In this document: positions 34,150-43,059 of the stretch, in pieces
How positions within the stretch are numbered: the stretch's first letter is position 1
How the letters are laid out: each line of letters begins with the position of its first letter
Assembly (NCBI GenBank): GCA_047605445.1
Contig: JASGFP010000002.1
Span: 1 to 64,000 of the forward strand
Source: JAJXWB01 sp047605445
GTDB taxonomy: Bacteria; Pseudomonadota; Alphaproteobacteria; Rhizobiales; Beijerinckiaceae
Reading direction: 5' to 3'
Length of the DNA: 64,000 nucleotides
Made by a program: the position numbers and the translations under genes
Notes under the pieces: model-generated
Told to the model about the DNA's origin: nothing
Database searches by the model: none
What the model saw: the letters and a program-made list of their open reading frames with translations, nothing else

Positions 34150-35048
34150 GCAAACTGACCCACCTGCAATCTCTCGAGGCGGAATCGATTTTTATTCTGC
34201 GCGAGGTCGCCGCGGCCTGCGAACGGCCTGTCCTGCTCTATTCGATCGGCAAGGATTCGGCGGTGCTGCTGCATCTGGCGATGAAGGCCTTTGCGCCCGG
34301 CAAGCCGCCCTTCCCGCTGCTGCATGTCGATACGACATGGAAGTTTCGGGAGATGATCGAGTTCCGCGACGCGACCGCAAAGCGACTCGGCCTCGAACTG
34401 ATCGTGCATACCAACCAGGAAGGCGTGGCCGCCGGAATCAACCCGATCGATTCCGGCTCCGCCGTCCATACCGATGTGATGAAGACGCAAGGGCTCAAGC
34501 AGGCGCTCGACAAATACGGCTTCGACGCGGCCTTCGGCGGGGCGCGGCGCGACGAGGAGAAGAGCCGCGCCAAGGAGCGCATCTTCTCGCTGCGCTCGCC
34601 CGACCATCGCTGGGACCCGAAGGCGCAGCGGCCGGAGCCATGGCGCGCCTTCAACACGCGCAAGCGCAAGGGCGAGAGTTTTCGCGTGTTCCCGCTGTCG
34701 AACTGGACCGAGGCGGATGTGTGGGACTATATCGCGCTCGAAAACATCCCCGTCGTTCCGCTCTATTTCGCCAAGCGCCGGCCGGTGGTCGAGCGCAACG
34801 GCGCGCTGATCATGCGCGACGACGAGCGGATGCCGCTGTTGCCGGGCGAAGTCCCGCAGATGAAGCTCGTCCGCTTCCGCACGCTGGGCTGCTATCCGCT
34901 GACCGGCGCCGTCGAAAGTTCGGCGGCCAGCCTTCCCGAGATCATCGCGGAAATGCGTGCATCGCGCTCCTCCGAACGCCAGGGCCGCGTCATCGACCAT
35001 GACGGGGCGAGTTCGATGGAGCTGAAGAAGCAGGAAGGCTATTTCTGA
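34146..35048 (+). CDS. cysD: Sulfate adenylyltransferase subunit 2
   Basis: 300-residue ATP sulfurylase small subunit. The PP-loop is LLYSIGKDSAVLLHL, with DAAFGGARRDEEKSRAKER and the C-terminal GCYPLTGA. It makes APS from sulfate and ATP with CysN. The GTG start at 34146 overlaps the cysH stop (GTGA), and its own stop overlaps the cysN ATG (TGATG). Confidence 0.95.
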   Translation: MSKLTHLQSLEAESIFILREVAAACERPVLLYSIGKDSAVLLHLAMKAFAPGKPPFPLLHVDTTWKFREMIEFRDATAKRLGLELIVHTNQEGVAAGINPIDSGSAVHTDVMKTQGLKQALDKYGFDAAFGGARRDEEKSRAKERIFSLRSPDHRWDPKAQRPEPWRAFNTRKRKGESFRVFPLSNWTEADVWDYIALENIPVVPLYFAKRRPVVERNGALIMRDDERMPLLPGEVPQMKLVRFRTLGCYPLTGAVESSAASLPEIIAEMRASRSSERQGRVIDHDGASSMELKKQEGYF

Positions 35049-36679
35049 TGAGGCCGAATTTGAAGCTCGTGGACAGAACGGACGAGACGACCGACGTGAA
35101 CGACGTCGCGACCGTCGCCGCGCCGCAGCGCTCGCTTCTGCGCTTCATCACCTGCGGTTCGGTCGACGACGGCAAGTCGACGCTGCTCGGCCGCCTGCTG
35201 TTCGAGACTGGCTCGGTGTTCGACGATCAGCTCGAGGCGTTGAATCGCGACAGCGCGCGCTTCGGCACGACCGGCGAGGATGTCGATTTCGCGCTTCTCG
35301 TCGACGGCCTGTCGGCGGAGCGCGAACAGGGCATCACCATCGACGTCGCCTATCGCTATTTCCAGACGGGCAACCGCGCCTTCATCGCCGCCGACACGCC
35401 CGGCCACGAACAATATACGCGCAACATGGCGACCGGCGCCTCGACCGCCGACGTCGCGATCATTCTCGTCGACGCGCGCAAGGGGATCCTGCCGCAGACG
35501 CGCCGCCATTCGTATATCGTCTCCATGCTCGGCGTGCGGCGCGTCATCGTCGCCGTCAACAAGATCGATCTCGTCGGCTACGACGAGAAGGTCTTCCGCA
35601 AGATCGAGGAAGATTACAGCGTGCTGGCGGCGCGCCTCGGCTTCGTCGAGACGGACATCATCCCGGTGTCGGCCCGTTACGGCGACAATGTCGTTTCGCA
35701 ATCTCCCAACATGCCCTGGCGCAGGGGACGGACGCTGCTCGAACTGCTCGAGACGATCGAGGCCGCGCCAGCGGGCGATTCCGAGTTCCGACTGCCCGTG
35801 CAATGGGTCAACCGGCCGAACCTCGATTTCCGTGGCTTCTCGGGCACGATCGCCTCGGGAGAAATCTCCGTCGGCGACGCTATCGTCGCGCTGCCGCGCG
35901 GCAAGACTTCCCGAGTGTCCGGCATTCTGGGGCCCTCGGGTCCGCAGGAGAGCGCCGGCGCGGGTGAAGCGGTCACCGTCACGTTGTTCGACGAAATCGA
36001 CATTTCGCGCGGCGATGTGATCCTCAGCGCCGGGTCGCGCGTGCGTCCGCGCCGCCAGATCGACGCGCGCCTGCTGGCGCTGACAGAGACGCCGGTGACG
36101 CCGGGCCGCAATTATCTCGTCAAGATCGGAACGGCGGTCGCCGCCGCGCGGATCGTCGCGCTGCACCACGCCATCGACGTCCACACTTACGAACCGGCGC
36201 CCGCCGCAAACCTGCCGATGAACGGCATCGGACTGGCGACGGTGCGCTTCGAGACCGACATCGTCGCCGCCAATTACGCCGCCTGCCAGTCGCTCGGCGG
36301 ATTTCTGGTGATCGACCCGCATACCAACGACACGGTCGCGCTCGGCGTGATCGAGCCGCATGTCGATCACGACGCCGAAGCGCACGACGCGGGCGAGCAC
36401 GTCCTCGCCACGCTCGAGAGCATTGGCGTGATCGAGCACGATGCGACGCCGGACGACCTGCGCCGACGCGCGATCGAAATCGCCGCCGGCGCCGCGCTCA
36501 CGGGCGTCATCGCATTCGCGATCACATGGCGCTTCTGGCTCTCGCTCGCGGCGGTCGGGGCGGATATAGTGCTGCGGCCAGCGCTCGGGGTAGCCCTGCG
36601 CGGCGTCCGCTCCTGGTTGGCGACGCGGCGCAAAGCCAGAGCCGAGTCCGCGCTGACGACCGACGGCGGCGGCATCTGA
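35048..36679 (+). CDS. cysN: Sulfate adenylyltransferase subunit 1 with C-terminal hydrophobic extension
   Basis: 543 residues. The GTPase domain has G1 GSVDDGKST, G3 DTPGHEQY and G4 NKID, followed by EF-Tu-like beta barrels; normal CysN homology ends near residue 440. In many Hyphomicrobiales the next part is an APS kinase (CysNC). Here there is no kinase P-loop; instead about 100 residues contain a hydrophobic segment (ALTGVIAFAITWRFWLSLAA) and a basic end. The ITWR pattern is reminiscent of small DUF2061 membrane proteins. The extension may anchor ATP sulfurylase at the membrane, near the transporter encoded next. Confidence 0.93.
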   Translation: MRPNLKLVDRTDETTDVNDVATVAAPQRSLLRFITCGSVDDGKSTLLGRLLFETGSVFDDQLEALNRDSARFGTTGEDVDFALLVDGLSAEREQGITIDVAYRYFQTGNRAFIAADTPGHEQYTRNMATGASTADVAIILVDARKGILPQTRRHSYIVSMLGVRRVIVAVNKIDLVGYDEKVFRKIEEDYSVLAARLGFVETDIIPVSARYGDNVVSQSPNMPWRRGRTLLELLETIEAAPAGDSEFRLPVQWVNRPNLDFRGFSGTIASGEISVGDAIVALPRGKTSRVSGILGPSGPQESAGAGEAVTVTLFDEIDISRGDVILSAGSRVRPRRQIDARLLALTETPVTPGRNYLVKIGTAVAAARIVALHHAIDVHTYEPAPAANLPMNGIGLATVRFETDIVAANYAACQSLGGFLVIDPHTNDTVALGVIEPHVDHDAEAHDAGEHVLATLESIGVIEHDATPDDLRRRAIEIAAGAALTGVIAFAITWRFWLSLAAVGADIVLRPALGVALRGVRSWLATRRKARAESALTTDGGGI

Positions 36680-36706
36680 CGTGACCCCGGCCGGCGATCC
36701 GGAACT

Positions 36707-37483
36707 ATGATGATCGATCCGCTCTATTCGCTGTCGGGCGCCGTCGTCGGCCTGATCGTCGGGCTCACGGGCGTCGGCGGCGGCTCTCTGATGACGCCGC
36801 TGCTCGTTCTGCTGTTCGGCGTGCATCCGGCGACGGCGGTCGGGACCGACCTGCTCTATGCGGCCATCACCAAGGGCGCCGGCACCTTCGTGCACGGGTC
36901 GCGGCGGAACGTGGACTGGCGCGTCGTTCGGCTGCTTGCGGCAGGCAGCGTGCCGGCGGCGACGGCGACTTTGCTGGCCATGTCCTGGAGCGGAACCGCT
37001 TCCGCGCAGGTGACGAAGCTCATCGGCGCCGCGCTCGGCGTGGCGCTGCTGCTGACCGCCCTGTCGATCGTCTTCCGGCCCTGGCTGCTGAAAGTTCGCG
37101 GTGAGCGGCCGCCTATGCCGCAGCGCCAGCTGGACTGGACGACTTTCGCCGTCGGCGTGACGCTCGGCGTGCTGGTGTCGATGTCCTCGGTCGGCGCGGG
37201 CGCGCTTGGCGTGACCGTCCTTCTGATGCTCTATCCGGCGACGCCCGTTGTTCGCATCATCGGCACGGATATCGCCCATGCAGTCCCCCTGACCTTCGTC
37301 GCCGGCGCGGGCCATTGGCTGATCGGGTCGGTCGACGTGCACATGCTGCTGTCGCTGCTGCTGGGCTCGATCCCGGGAATCGTCATCGGCAGCCGGCTGG
37401 CGCCGCTCGTGCATGAACGATTTCTGCGCATGTTGCTCGCGGCCGTGCTCGCCCTCGTCGGGTTCAAACTGCTGGCGGTCTAG
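36707..37483 (+). CDS. TauE/SafE family anion transporter
   Basis: 258 residues with about eight TM segments in two related halves. Both carry the family GxGGG/S-type motif (GLTGVGGGSLMTPLLV and SMSSVGAGALGVTVLL). Members move sulfite, sulfoacetate or sulfate. Its position as the last gene of the sulfate assimilation operon suggests sulfate uptake or sulfite export. Two ATGs in tandem (36707 and 36710) are possible starts. Confidence 0.87.
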   Translation: MMIDPLYSLSGAVVGLIVGLTGVGGGSLMTPLLVLLFGVHPATAVGTDLLYAAITKGAGTFVHGSRRNVDWRVVRLLAAGSVPAATATLLAMSWSGTASAQVTKLIGAALGVALLLTALSIVFRPWLLKVRGERPPMPQRQLDWTTFAVGVTLGVLVSMSSVGAGALGVTVLLMLYPATPVVRIIGTDIAHAVPLTFVAGAGHWLIGSVDVHMLLSLLLGSIPGIVIGSRLAPLVHERFLRMLLAAVLALVGFKLLAV

Positions 37484-37523
37484 GCGCCCGCGGCCGCACG
37501 GCCTGCCTTCTGGCGCTGCCGCT

Positions 37524-37552
37524 ATCCGAAATACCGGCTTCCACATTCGGAT
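37524..37552. promoter_or_regulatory. Inverted repeat upstream of the CRP-like regulator
   Basis: ATCCGAA (37524-37530) and TTCGGAT (37546-37552) are perfect 7-bp arms, 15 bp apart, between the end of the sulfur operon and the regulator start. It could be an operator or a weak end-of-operon hairpin. There is no T run. Confidence 0.3.
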
Positions 37553-37599
37553 CGCGGACTCTAGTCTTGGGGCGAGGCCATCGGAAGAACGGATGGGGC

Positions 37600-38301
37600 A
37601 TGGTCGTTCTCGTCAATTCGGGGCCGCGCGCGCCCGCCATCGACAAGGCTGCCGTACTTCGGCAGCACGAATTGTTTTGCGAGATCGACAAGGAGTCCTG
37701 CGACCAGATCGCGGCTTACGCCAAGGTTCGCGAGTTCCGGCGCGACGCCACGATCTTCTCGAAAGGCGACCCCGGCTTCTGCCTGTTCGCGGTGGTGCGC
37801 GGAAGCGTCCTCGTCACCACCTCGTCCAGCGAAGGCAAATGCGCCGTCCTCAATCAGTTCGACACGGGCGATGTCTTCGGCGAGATCGCCTTGCTGGACG
37901 GCCGCCCGCGCACCGGCGACGCGACGGCGCTCGTCGATTGTTCGTTGCTTGCGCTGGAGCGGCGCGACTTTCTTCCGATCCTCACGAAGAAGCCGGAGAT
38001 CGCCATCAAGCTTCTTGAAATTCTATCCGGCCGGCTGCGTCGCACGACTGAGCAGGTCGAGGAGCTGATGTTCATGGATCTGCGCGGACGCCTGGCGAAG
38101 ACGCTGCTGCGGCTGACGGACGGCGCTGCGAGCCGGTCCGCCGAATTGTCGCAGAGCGAATTGAGCCAGCGCGTCGGCATGTCGCGCGAGATGATCAATC
38201 GTCAGCTCCAGGTGTGGTCGCGCGACAGCGTCATCGAGCTCGCCCGCCGGCGGCTGACGGTGCTGCGGCCGGACGTGCTGGCCGAAATCGCGTCCCGCTG
38301 A
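37600..38301 (+). CDS. CRP-like cyclic nucleotide-binding transcriptional regulator
   Basis: 233 residues. The cNMP-binding domain keeps the phosphate-binding cassette FGEIALLDGRPRTGDATA, with Glu95 and Arg104 at the ribose and phosphate positions of CRP. The C-terminal helix-turn-helix has GMSREMINR: Arg196, Glu197 and Arg201 match CRP R180/E181/R185 and not the FNR E-x-x-S-R set, so a TGTGA-type half-site is predicted. No FNR-type N-terminal cysteine cluster is seen. The start at 37600 (MVVLVNSGPR) was preferred; 37567 is the alternative. A CRP-type palindrome lies just downstream. Confidence 0.9.
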   Translation: MVVLVNSGPRAPAIDKAAVLRQHELFCEIDKESCDQIAAYAKVREFRRDATIFSKGDPGFCLFAVVRGSVLVTTSSSEGKCAVLNQFDTGDVFGEIALLDGRPRTGDATALVDCSLLALERRDFLPILTKKPEIAIKLLEILSGRLRRTTEQVEELMFMDLRGRLAKTLLRLTDGAASRSAELSQSELSQRVGMSREMINRQLQVWSRDSVIELARRRLTVLRPDVLAEIASR

Positions 38302-38321
38302 TCCCTCCCCAAGCCGCCGAC

Positions 38322-38337
38322 AGTGAGGCGCCTCACA
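38322..38337. promoter_or_regulatory. CRP-type palindromic site before the fusion enzyme gene
   Basis: AGTGA-GGCGCC-TCACA matches TGTGA-N6-TCACA at 9 of 10 positions, and GTGAGGCGCCTCAC is a perfect 14-bp palindrome (38323-38336). It lies 21 bp after the CRP-like gene and about 95 bp before the fusion enzyme's start. The regulator next door has the recognition residues expected for this half-site. Confidence 0.65.
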
Positions 38338-38424
38338 GTTCAGGCGCCGGTTCGCAAGCCAGTATCGGCGCCATGGCGCGCGCCGTTTCACGAAGCGCGT
38401 GAGGCAAGGATACCGGGGGACTGC

Positions 38425-41400
38425 ATGCGCCGCGATTTGACGATGAAGACGGGCGGGCTCGCCGGAACATCCGATTTCCGAGTGCTCGCCAAGATCAAGA
38501 GCGGCTTCGTGCCGGCGCTGGACGCGGTGACCTACAAGACGCGCGTGAAACGTGTTCTTCGCGCGCTGCACATCGGCCGCTCGGATTCGCATGAGCACGA
38601 ATTGTTCCGCGTGCTTTCCGATGCGGTGGAGCGCGTCGGCCGCATCCATTCGGTCGGCATCGTCGTGCTCGAACCCGAGGACAAGGTGCTGCTGACCGTC
38701 ACTTTCGACGGCTCGTGGGAGGCGTACGTCCGCGTAATCTGGCAGAAGGTGACGCGCCTGCTCGACCTCGTGTTCTGCAATACCGAGGACTACGTCGTCG
38801 GCTACGAGAATTCGTATGAGAAATGGGGCGAGTGGCTGAAGGCCCACCAGAGCGAGGCCGCCTTTCTCTACGCGACTCCCAACGTGACAGTGGACGACGT
38901 CCGCTATCTCAAGATGGCGGAGCGTGTGCACCGGCGCGCGGCCGCCGACGAGGCGCAACTGATCACGACGCGCATCCGCATTCCCTCCGCCGAGGATATA
39001 GCCACGAAATCGATCTTCGAATTCCGGGGCTCGGTTCCGGGCGACCCGACAAGCGCCGGCTTCGAGCAGAAGATGAATGTGGAAGACGCCGGAAAGGCGC
39101 CATTCCGCCACGGGGTGCGCGTGCTCGCCGGCATACACAGGCTGTCCGACGTCTATCTGCCTGATACCCACGACGGCGACATTCTGCTGCGCGCCGCGCA
39201 CGAACTGCTGCCGGAATTCGTGCCGATGGTGAAGGGGGCGACCTATCAGCTCGGCGTCCAGCGCGCCAAGCGCCGCTTCGAAGAGGCGGTGCTGTGGATT
39301 CAGGGCAAGGTGGACGAACCGCCCGTCCGGCAATCGCTGCCGAACCCGATCCCCGACGCGCCGCCGCTCGCCGATCCCGCCAACGTGCAGGGCGGCATTT
39401 TGACGTCCTATCCCGACATCGACCACGGCTGCATGCTTCTGCTCCAGTTCCAGTCCGCCGCCGCCGTGGCCGCCTTTCTCGGTGCGCTGCAGACGACGAC
39501 GGAAGCCGACACGCTCGCAGCCGGCGCGATCGCCGCCAATGTCGGATTCACGGTTGAAGGGCTGAGGATGGCGGGTCTGACCGACGACGAACTCCGCGAG
39601 TTGCCGGAAGAGTTCGTGCAGGGCATGGCGATGCGTGCGGGCATTCTCGGCGATGTCAGGATCAATCACCCGCAGCGCTGGCGCCTGCCCGCCGCCAACT
39701 GGTCCGAAGGGATAGACGCCGGAGAGCCGGACGACGCGCAAGCGGCGCCGCGTATCGATCTCAACGCCGTGCATGCGATCGTGCAATTGCGGCGGCGCGC
39801 GACGCCCGAGAGCACGGACGAGGATACGCCGACCGCCCGCGCTCCGCTGATGGAGGCGATGCAGAAGCTGACGGCGGCGCACGAGGGCGTCATTCCGCTA
39901 TCGCTGCAATGGATGCACCGGCTGCGCAATGCAAACAAAGTGGTTGAAGAGCACTTCGGCTTCACCGAAGGCAATTCGGAGCCAGTGCTGAAGAAGACGG
40001 ACGCGGGCCGACGCTACTCCAACCAGATCCATCTCGGCGAGATGCTCTGCGGCTATCCCAATCTCGCCGATTCCTCCGACTTCTACAGCGGCGCTTCCGC
40101 GCGTATGCATCCGTTGCTCAAGGACGGCAGCTTCCTCGCCATACGCAAGCTGCGGCAGGACGTGGACGCCTTCGATACCACATTGCAGGGCGCGGTCGCC
40201 GCCGTCAGCGCACAGGGATTCAACCTCGGCCGCGAAGATCTGATGGGCAAGATCCTCGGCCGCTGGCCAGCCGACCACGCGAAATCGGGGCAGCCGCTGG
40301 CGATCGTCATCGGCCCTGACCCGCTGTCGAACGATTTTCACTTCGACAAGGATCCGAATGGCGCGACCTGTCCGCTGCACGCGCATATCCGACGCACCAA
40401 CCCGCGCTTCACGCAGCCCGAGGGCGGCCAGCGACCGCCGCGCATCGCGCGCCGCGGCATGTCCTACGGACCGCTGCACAATCGCGCCGAGACCGACGAG
40501 GGGAAGAGGAAGGCAAGTCTGGCGGCCGAACGCGGCCTCGTGTTCATGGCCTACAACGCCAGCCTCGGAGAGCAATTCGAGGTTATCCAGAGCTGGATCG
40601 CGGGCGGAAACAGCGCCGGCAGCCATTCCGGCGTCAGCGACCCGCTTCTCGGCCTCGCGGAGCCGGGCAAGAAACGCTTCTACCGTTTCGAACACGAGGG
40701 CAAGGTCGTGCACATGCCGCTCGACGGCGAAGACAAGCTGCATGTCGAGCCAAGGCCGTTCGTGCGCCTCGAATGGGGCGCATATCTCTTCACGCCGTCG
40801 ATCAAGGCGCTCGGCCTGCTGAAAGAGCGCGCGGCCGCGCGCGACGCCAAGCCATTGCTGCCGTGGACGGCGGAAGCCGGCGAGGAGAAGATCGCCGAAT
40901 TGTTCGCATATGAGCGCGCCAACGGCGCGGAAGCGGCGCTCGACGCATGGAAGGCTGTTCTCGAGGATCCGGACTTCGCGGCGGACTACACGAGCGCGTC
41001 CGTATGGGCGGCCATTCGGGAAAATCACGGCGGCGTGCTGCGCACGCCCTTCGGCGTGCTTGTCGCGGACAAGGACATGGTCCGCGACGTCTTTGTCGAC
41101 AGGGACGAAGCCTTGACCATCACGGGCTACCTGCCGCGCATGCACAGGTCGTTCGGCGTGCTCTATCTCGGGCTCGATCCCAACCAGGAAGATCAAGCCT
41201 ACGAAACGTGGTCGCGCGCGTGCAACGCGGCGATCATGGCGATCGATCCGCATCAGGCGTTTCTGGGCGCCCGCGCGGCCGTGCTCGACGCGCTGCAGAC
41301 GCTCGCGGATCAGGAAAAGGCGGATGCGCTCTACGATCGAGAGAAACGCTGGGAGTTGACCGTCGAGTCGCGAGAACTGGTCGAGCCGCTGCTCGCGCAT

Positions 41401-43050
41401 TTCTGTGAGGAATGGTTCGGCATCACGGAAAAAGGAAAGCATTTCAGGCGGGCCGGCTATCGCTGGGACTGGACGATGGATGAGCCCGCGAATTATCCGG
41501 GCCATTTTCTTTCGCCCTCCCGCTACATTTTCCAGCCGCATCCTGGCCGCAGCGTCGAGCGCTACGGCGCGGCGCACGGCCAGTCGGTGCGCAGCGCGAT
41601 GGAGGCGTATCTCACCGCGTTCCGCGACGAGATCACGGCGCAGGTGTCGCGCGCCGTGCTCGACTGCCCCGAAGGCAGGGACGACATAGATTTCTGCGCG
41701 CAGACGATCGCCGGCGCCATGATGGGCTTCATTCCGACGGTCGAAGGCAATCTGCGCCGCATCCTCAACGAATGGCTGCGCGATGGCGTGCTCTGGAAAT
41801 TGCGCGCACGCTACGCCGGCGCGCCCTCACAGGATTTCACCGCTGCCTGCAACCGGCTGGTGAACGATTTCATTCCCGCCTTCCAGTTGCGTGCGGTTCC
41901 GGAATTGATCTGGCGCACCGCTGTCACGTCCACGTCGATCGGCGCCGGTCCGCACAAGGTCCGCATCAAGCCGGGCGACGTGATCGTCGCCGGCGCCGTG
42001 TCCGCCACGCAGCAATGTCTGACCGAGGGAAGCGGCGAATATCACCATGCCTTCGGCGGCAACCGGCGTGAGAAGGACCACCCGACGCATGCCTGTCCGG
42101 GCGCCGATCCGGCTGTTGCGCTCATGATCGGGTTCTTCAGCGCGCTGGTCGAATCGCCCCTGCCGTTGCGGCCGGGCCCGGGACCGCTGACGATTTCGGC
42201 TGACGGCGCTGTGCTTGCGACGCCGGCCGTCCGCAAGCCTGTCGCGGCGCCCCGTCATTTCGTGGCCGCAGCAAGCAGCGACGGGACGACGCCAATTCTG
42301 GTCATCGGCGATTCCTGGCTTTCGGATACGGCGCCCTACCCTAGCCTGCGCGGCGCGCTGGCCGGGCGCGGCTATGTCGACGAGTTCGATCAGGATTTCG
42401 CCTCGCTGGGCCGCTTCCTGCACGAGATGGCGTCGCCCGGAGCGCTCGATCAGGTCGCGCGCTTCTTCGACAATATCGGGCCGGGCGAGGCGTCTCCGGC
42501 CTGCATCGTGCTCGGCGGGGGTGGCAACGACGTGTGCCAACCCGTCTCGAACGTTCCGCTGACCGCGCTCTACCGCATGACTCGCGACCGCGGCGGACAA
42601 GGCGACGCGCTGATCGAGCAAGAGGTCGGCAAGTTCATCGACGAGGAATTGCATGGCCATCTGGCGACCGTCGTCGGACGGCTCCAGGAAATGACCGATA
42701 TCCCGATCGTGGTGCACGCCTACGACCATCCGATTCCGAACGGCAGCGGATTCTGGCTCGGCGGCCCGTGGCTGAAACCGATCTTCGATTACAGGTCGAT
42801 GAACGATCTGCCGACGAATACCGCCGTGATGAAGGCGCTCATCGACCGGCTCAATGGCGCAGTCGCGCGCGTGGCGGCGGCCAATCCGCAGAAGGTCACG
42901 CATGTGAACCTGACCGGCACGCTCGCGAACGACGCGACGCTTTGGTCGAACGAGTTGCATCCCACGCGCGAGGGCTACGCGCTGCTGGCTGAAAAAATGG
43001 CCAAGGCGCTACAGGGGCTCGGCATCGGGCAGCCCGCCGCGCAAACCTGA
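38425..43050 (+). CDS. Three-domain fusion: DyP-type peroxidase, cytochrome P450, SGNH/GDSL hydrolase
   Basis: 1541 residues, no signal peptide. About 15-290: alpha/beta region with VTFDGSWEAYVRV, uncharacterised. About 315-800: DyP-type heme peroxidase with NVQGGILTSY, GEMLCGYPN, CPLHAHIRRTNPR (proximal His654), IARRGMSYGP (distal Arg) and DPLLG; the distal GxxDG reads GFTEG, with Glu515 for Asp. About 812-1246: P450 with heme ligand Cys1224 in HACPG; the Cys loop is about seven residues longer than usual, and the I helix (AGAMMGF) lacks the acid-Thr pair. About 1288-1535: SGNH hydrolase with GDSW (Ser1297), GGGGNDV and NELHPT (His1512). The start at 38425 follows GGGGGAC; GTG 38323 lies inside the CRP-type palindrome. 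Substrate unknown. Confidence 0.88.
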   Translation: MRRDLTMKTGGLAGTSDFRVLAKIKSGFVPALDAVTYKTRVKRVLRALHIGRSDSHEHELFRVLSDAVERVGRIHSVGIVVLEPEDKVLLTVTFDGSWEAYVRVIWQKVTRLLDLVFCNTEDYVVGYENSYEKWGEWLKAHQSEAAFLYATPNVTVDDVRYLKMAERVHRRAAADEAQLITTRIRIPSAEDIATKSIFEFRGSVPGDPTSAGFEQKMNVEDAGKAPFRHGVRVLAGIHRLSDVYLPDTHDGDILLRAAHELLPEFVPMVKGATYQLGVQRAKRRFEEAVLWIQGKVDEPPVRQSLPNPIPDAPPLADPANVQGGILTSYPDIDHGCMLLLQFQSAAAVAAFLGALQTTTEADTLAAGAIAANVGFTVEGLRMAGLTDDELRELPEEFVQGMAMRAGILGDVRINHPQRWRLPAANWSEGIDAGEPDDAQAAPRIDLNAVHAIVQLRRRATPESTDEDTPTARAPLMEAMQKLTAAHEGVIPLSLQWMHRLRNANKVVEEHFGFTEGNSEPVLKKTDAGRRYSNQIHLGEMLCGYPNLADSSDFYSGASARMHPLLKDGSFLAIRKLRQDVDAFDTTLQGAVAAVSAQGFNLGREDLMGKILGRWPADHAKSGQPLAIVIGPDPLSNDFHFDKDPNGATCPLHAHIRRTNPRFTQPEGGQRPPRIARRGMSYGPLHNRAETDEGKRKASLAAERGLVFMAYNASLGEQFEVIQSWIAGGNSAGSHSGVSDPLLGLAEPGKKRFYRFEHEGKVVHMPLDGEDKLHVEPRPFVRLEWGAYLFTPSIKALGLLKERAAARDAKPLLPWTAEAGEEKIAELFAYERANGAEAALDAWKAVLEDPDFAADYTSASVWAAIRENHGGVLRTPFGVLVADKDMVRDVFVDRDEALTITGYLPRMHRSFGVLYLGLDPNQEDQAYETWSRACNAAIMAIDPHQAFLGARAAVLDALQTLADQEKADALYDREKRWELTVESRELVEPLLAHFCEEWFGITEKGKHFRRAGYRWDWTMDEPANYPGHFLSPSRYIFQPHPGRSVERYGAAHGQSVRSAMEAYLTAFRDEITAQVSRAVLDCPEGRDDIDFCAQTIAGAMMGFIPTVEGNLRRILNEWLRDGVLWKLRARYAGAPSQDFTAACNRLVNDFIPAFQLRAVPELIWRTAVTSTSIGAGPHKVRIKPGDVIVAGAVSATQQCLTEGSGEYHHAFGGNRREKDHPTHACPGADPAVALMIGFFSALVESPLPLRPGPGPLTISADGAVLATPAVRKPVAAPRHFVAAASSDGTTPILVIGDSWLSDTAPYPSLRGALAGRGYVDEFDQDFASLGRFLHEMASPGALDQVARFFDNIGPGEASPACIVLGGGGNDVCQPVSNVPLTALYRMTRDRGGQGDALIEQEVGKFIDEELHGHLATVVGRLQEMTDIPIVVHAYDHPIPNGSGFWLGGPWLKPIFDYRSMNDLPTNTAVMKALIDRLNGAVARVAAANPQKVTHVNLTGTLANDATLWSNELHPTREGYALLAEKMAKALQGLGIGQPAAQT

Positions 43051-43059
43051 CGAGCGCAC

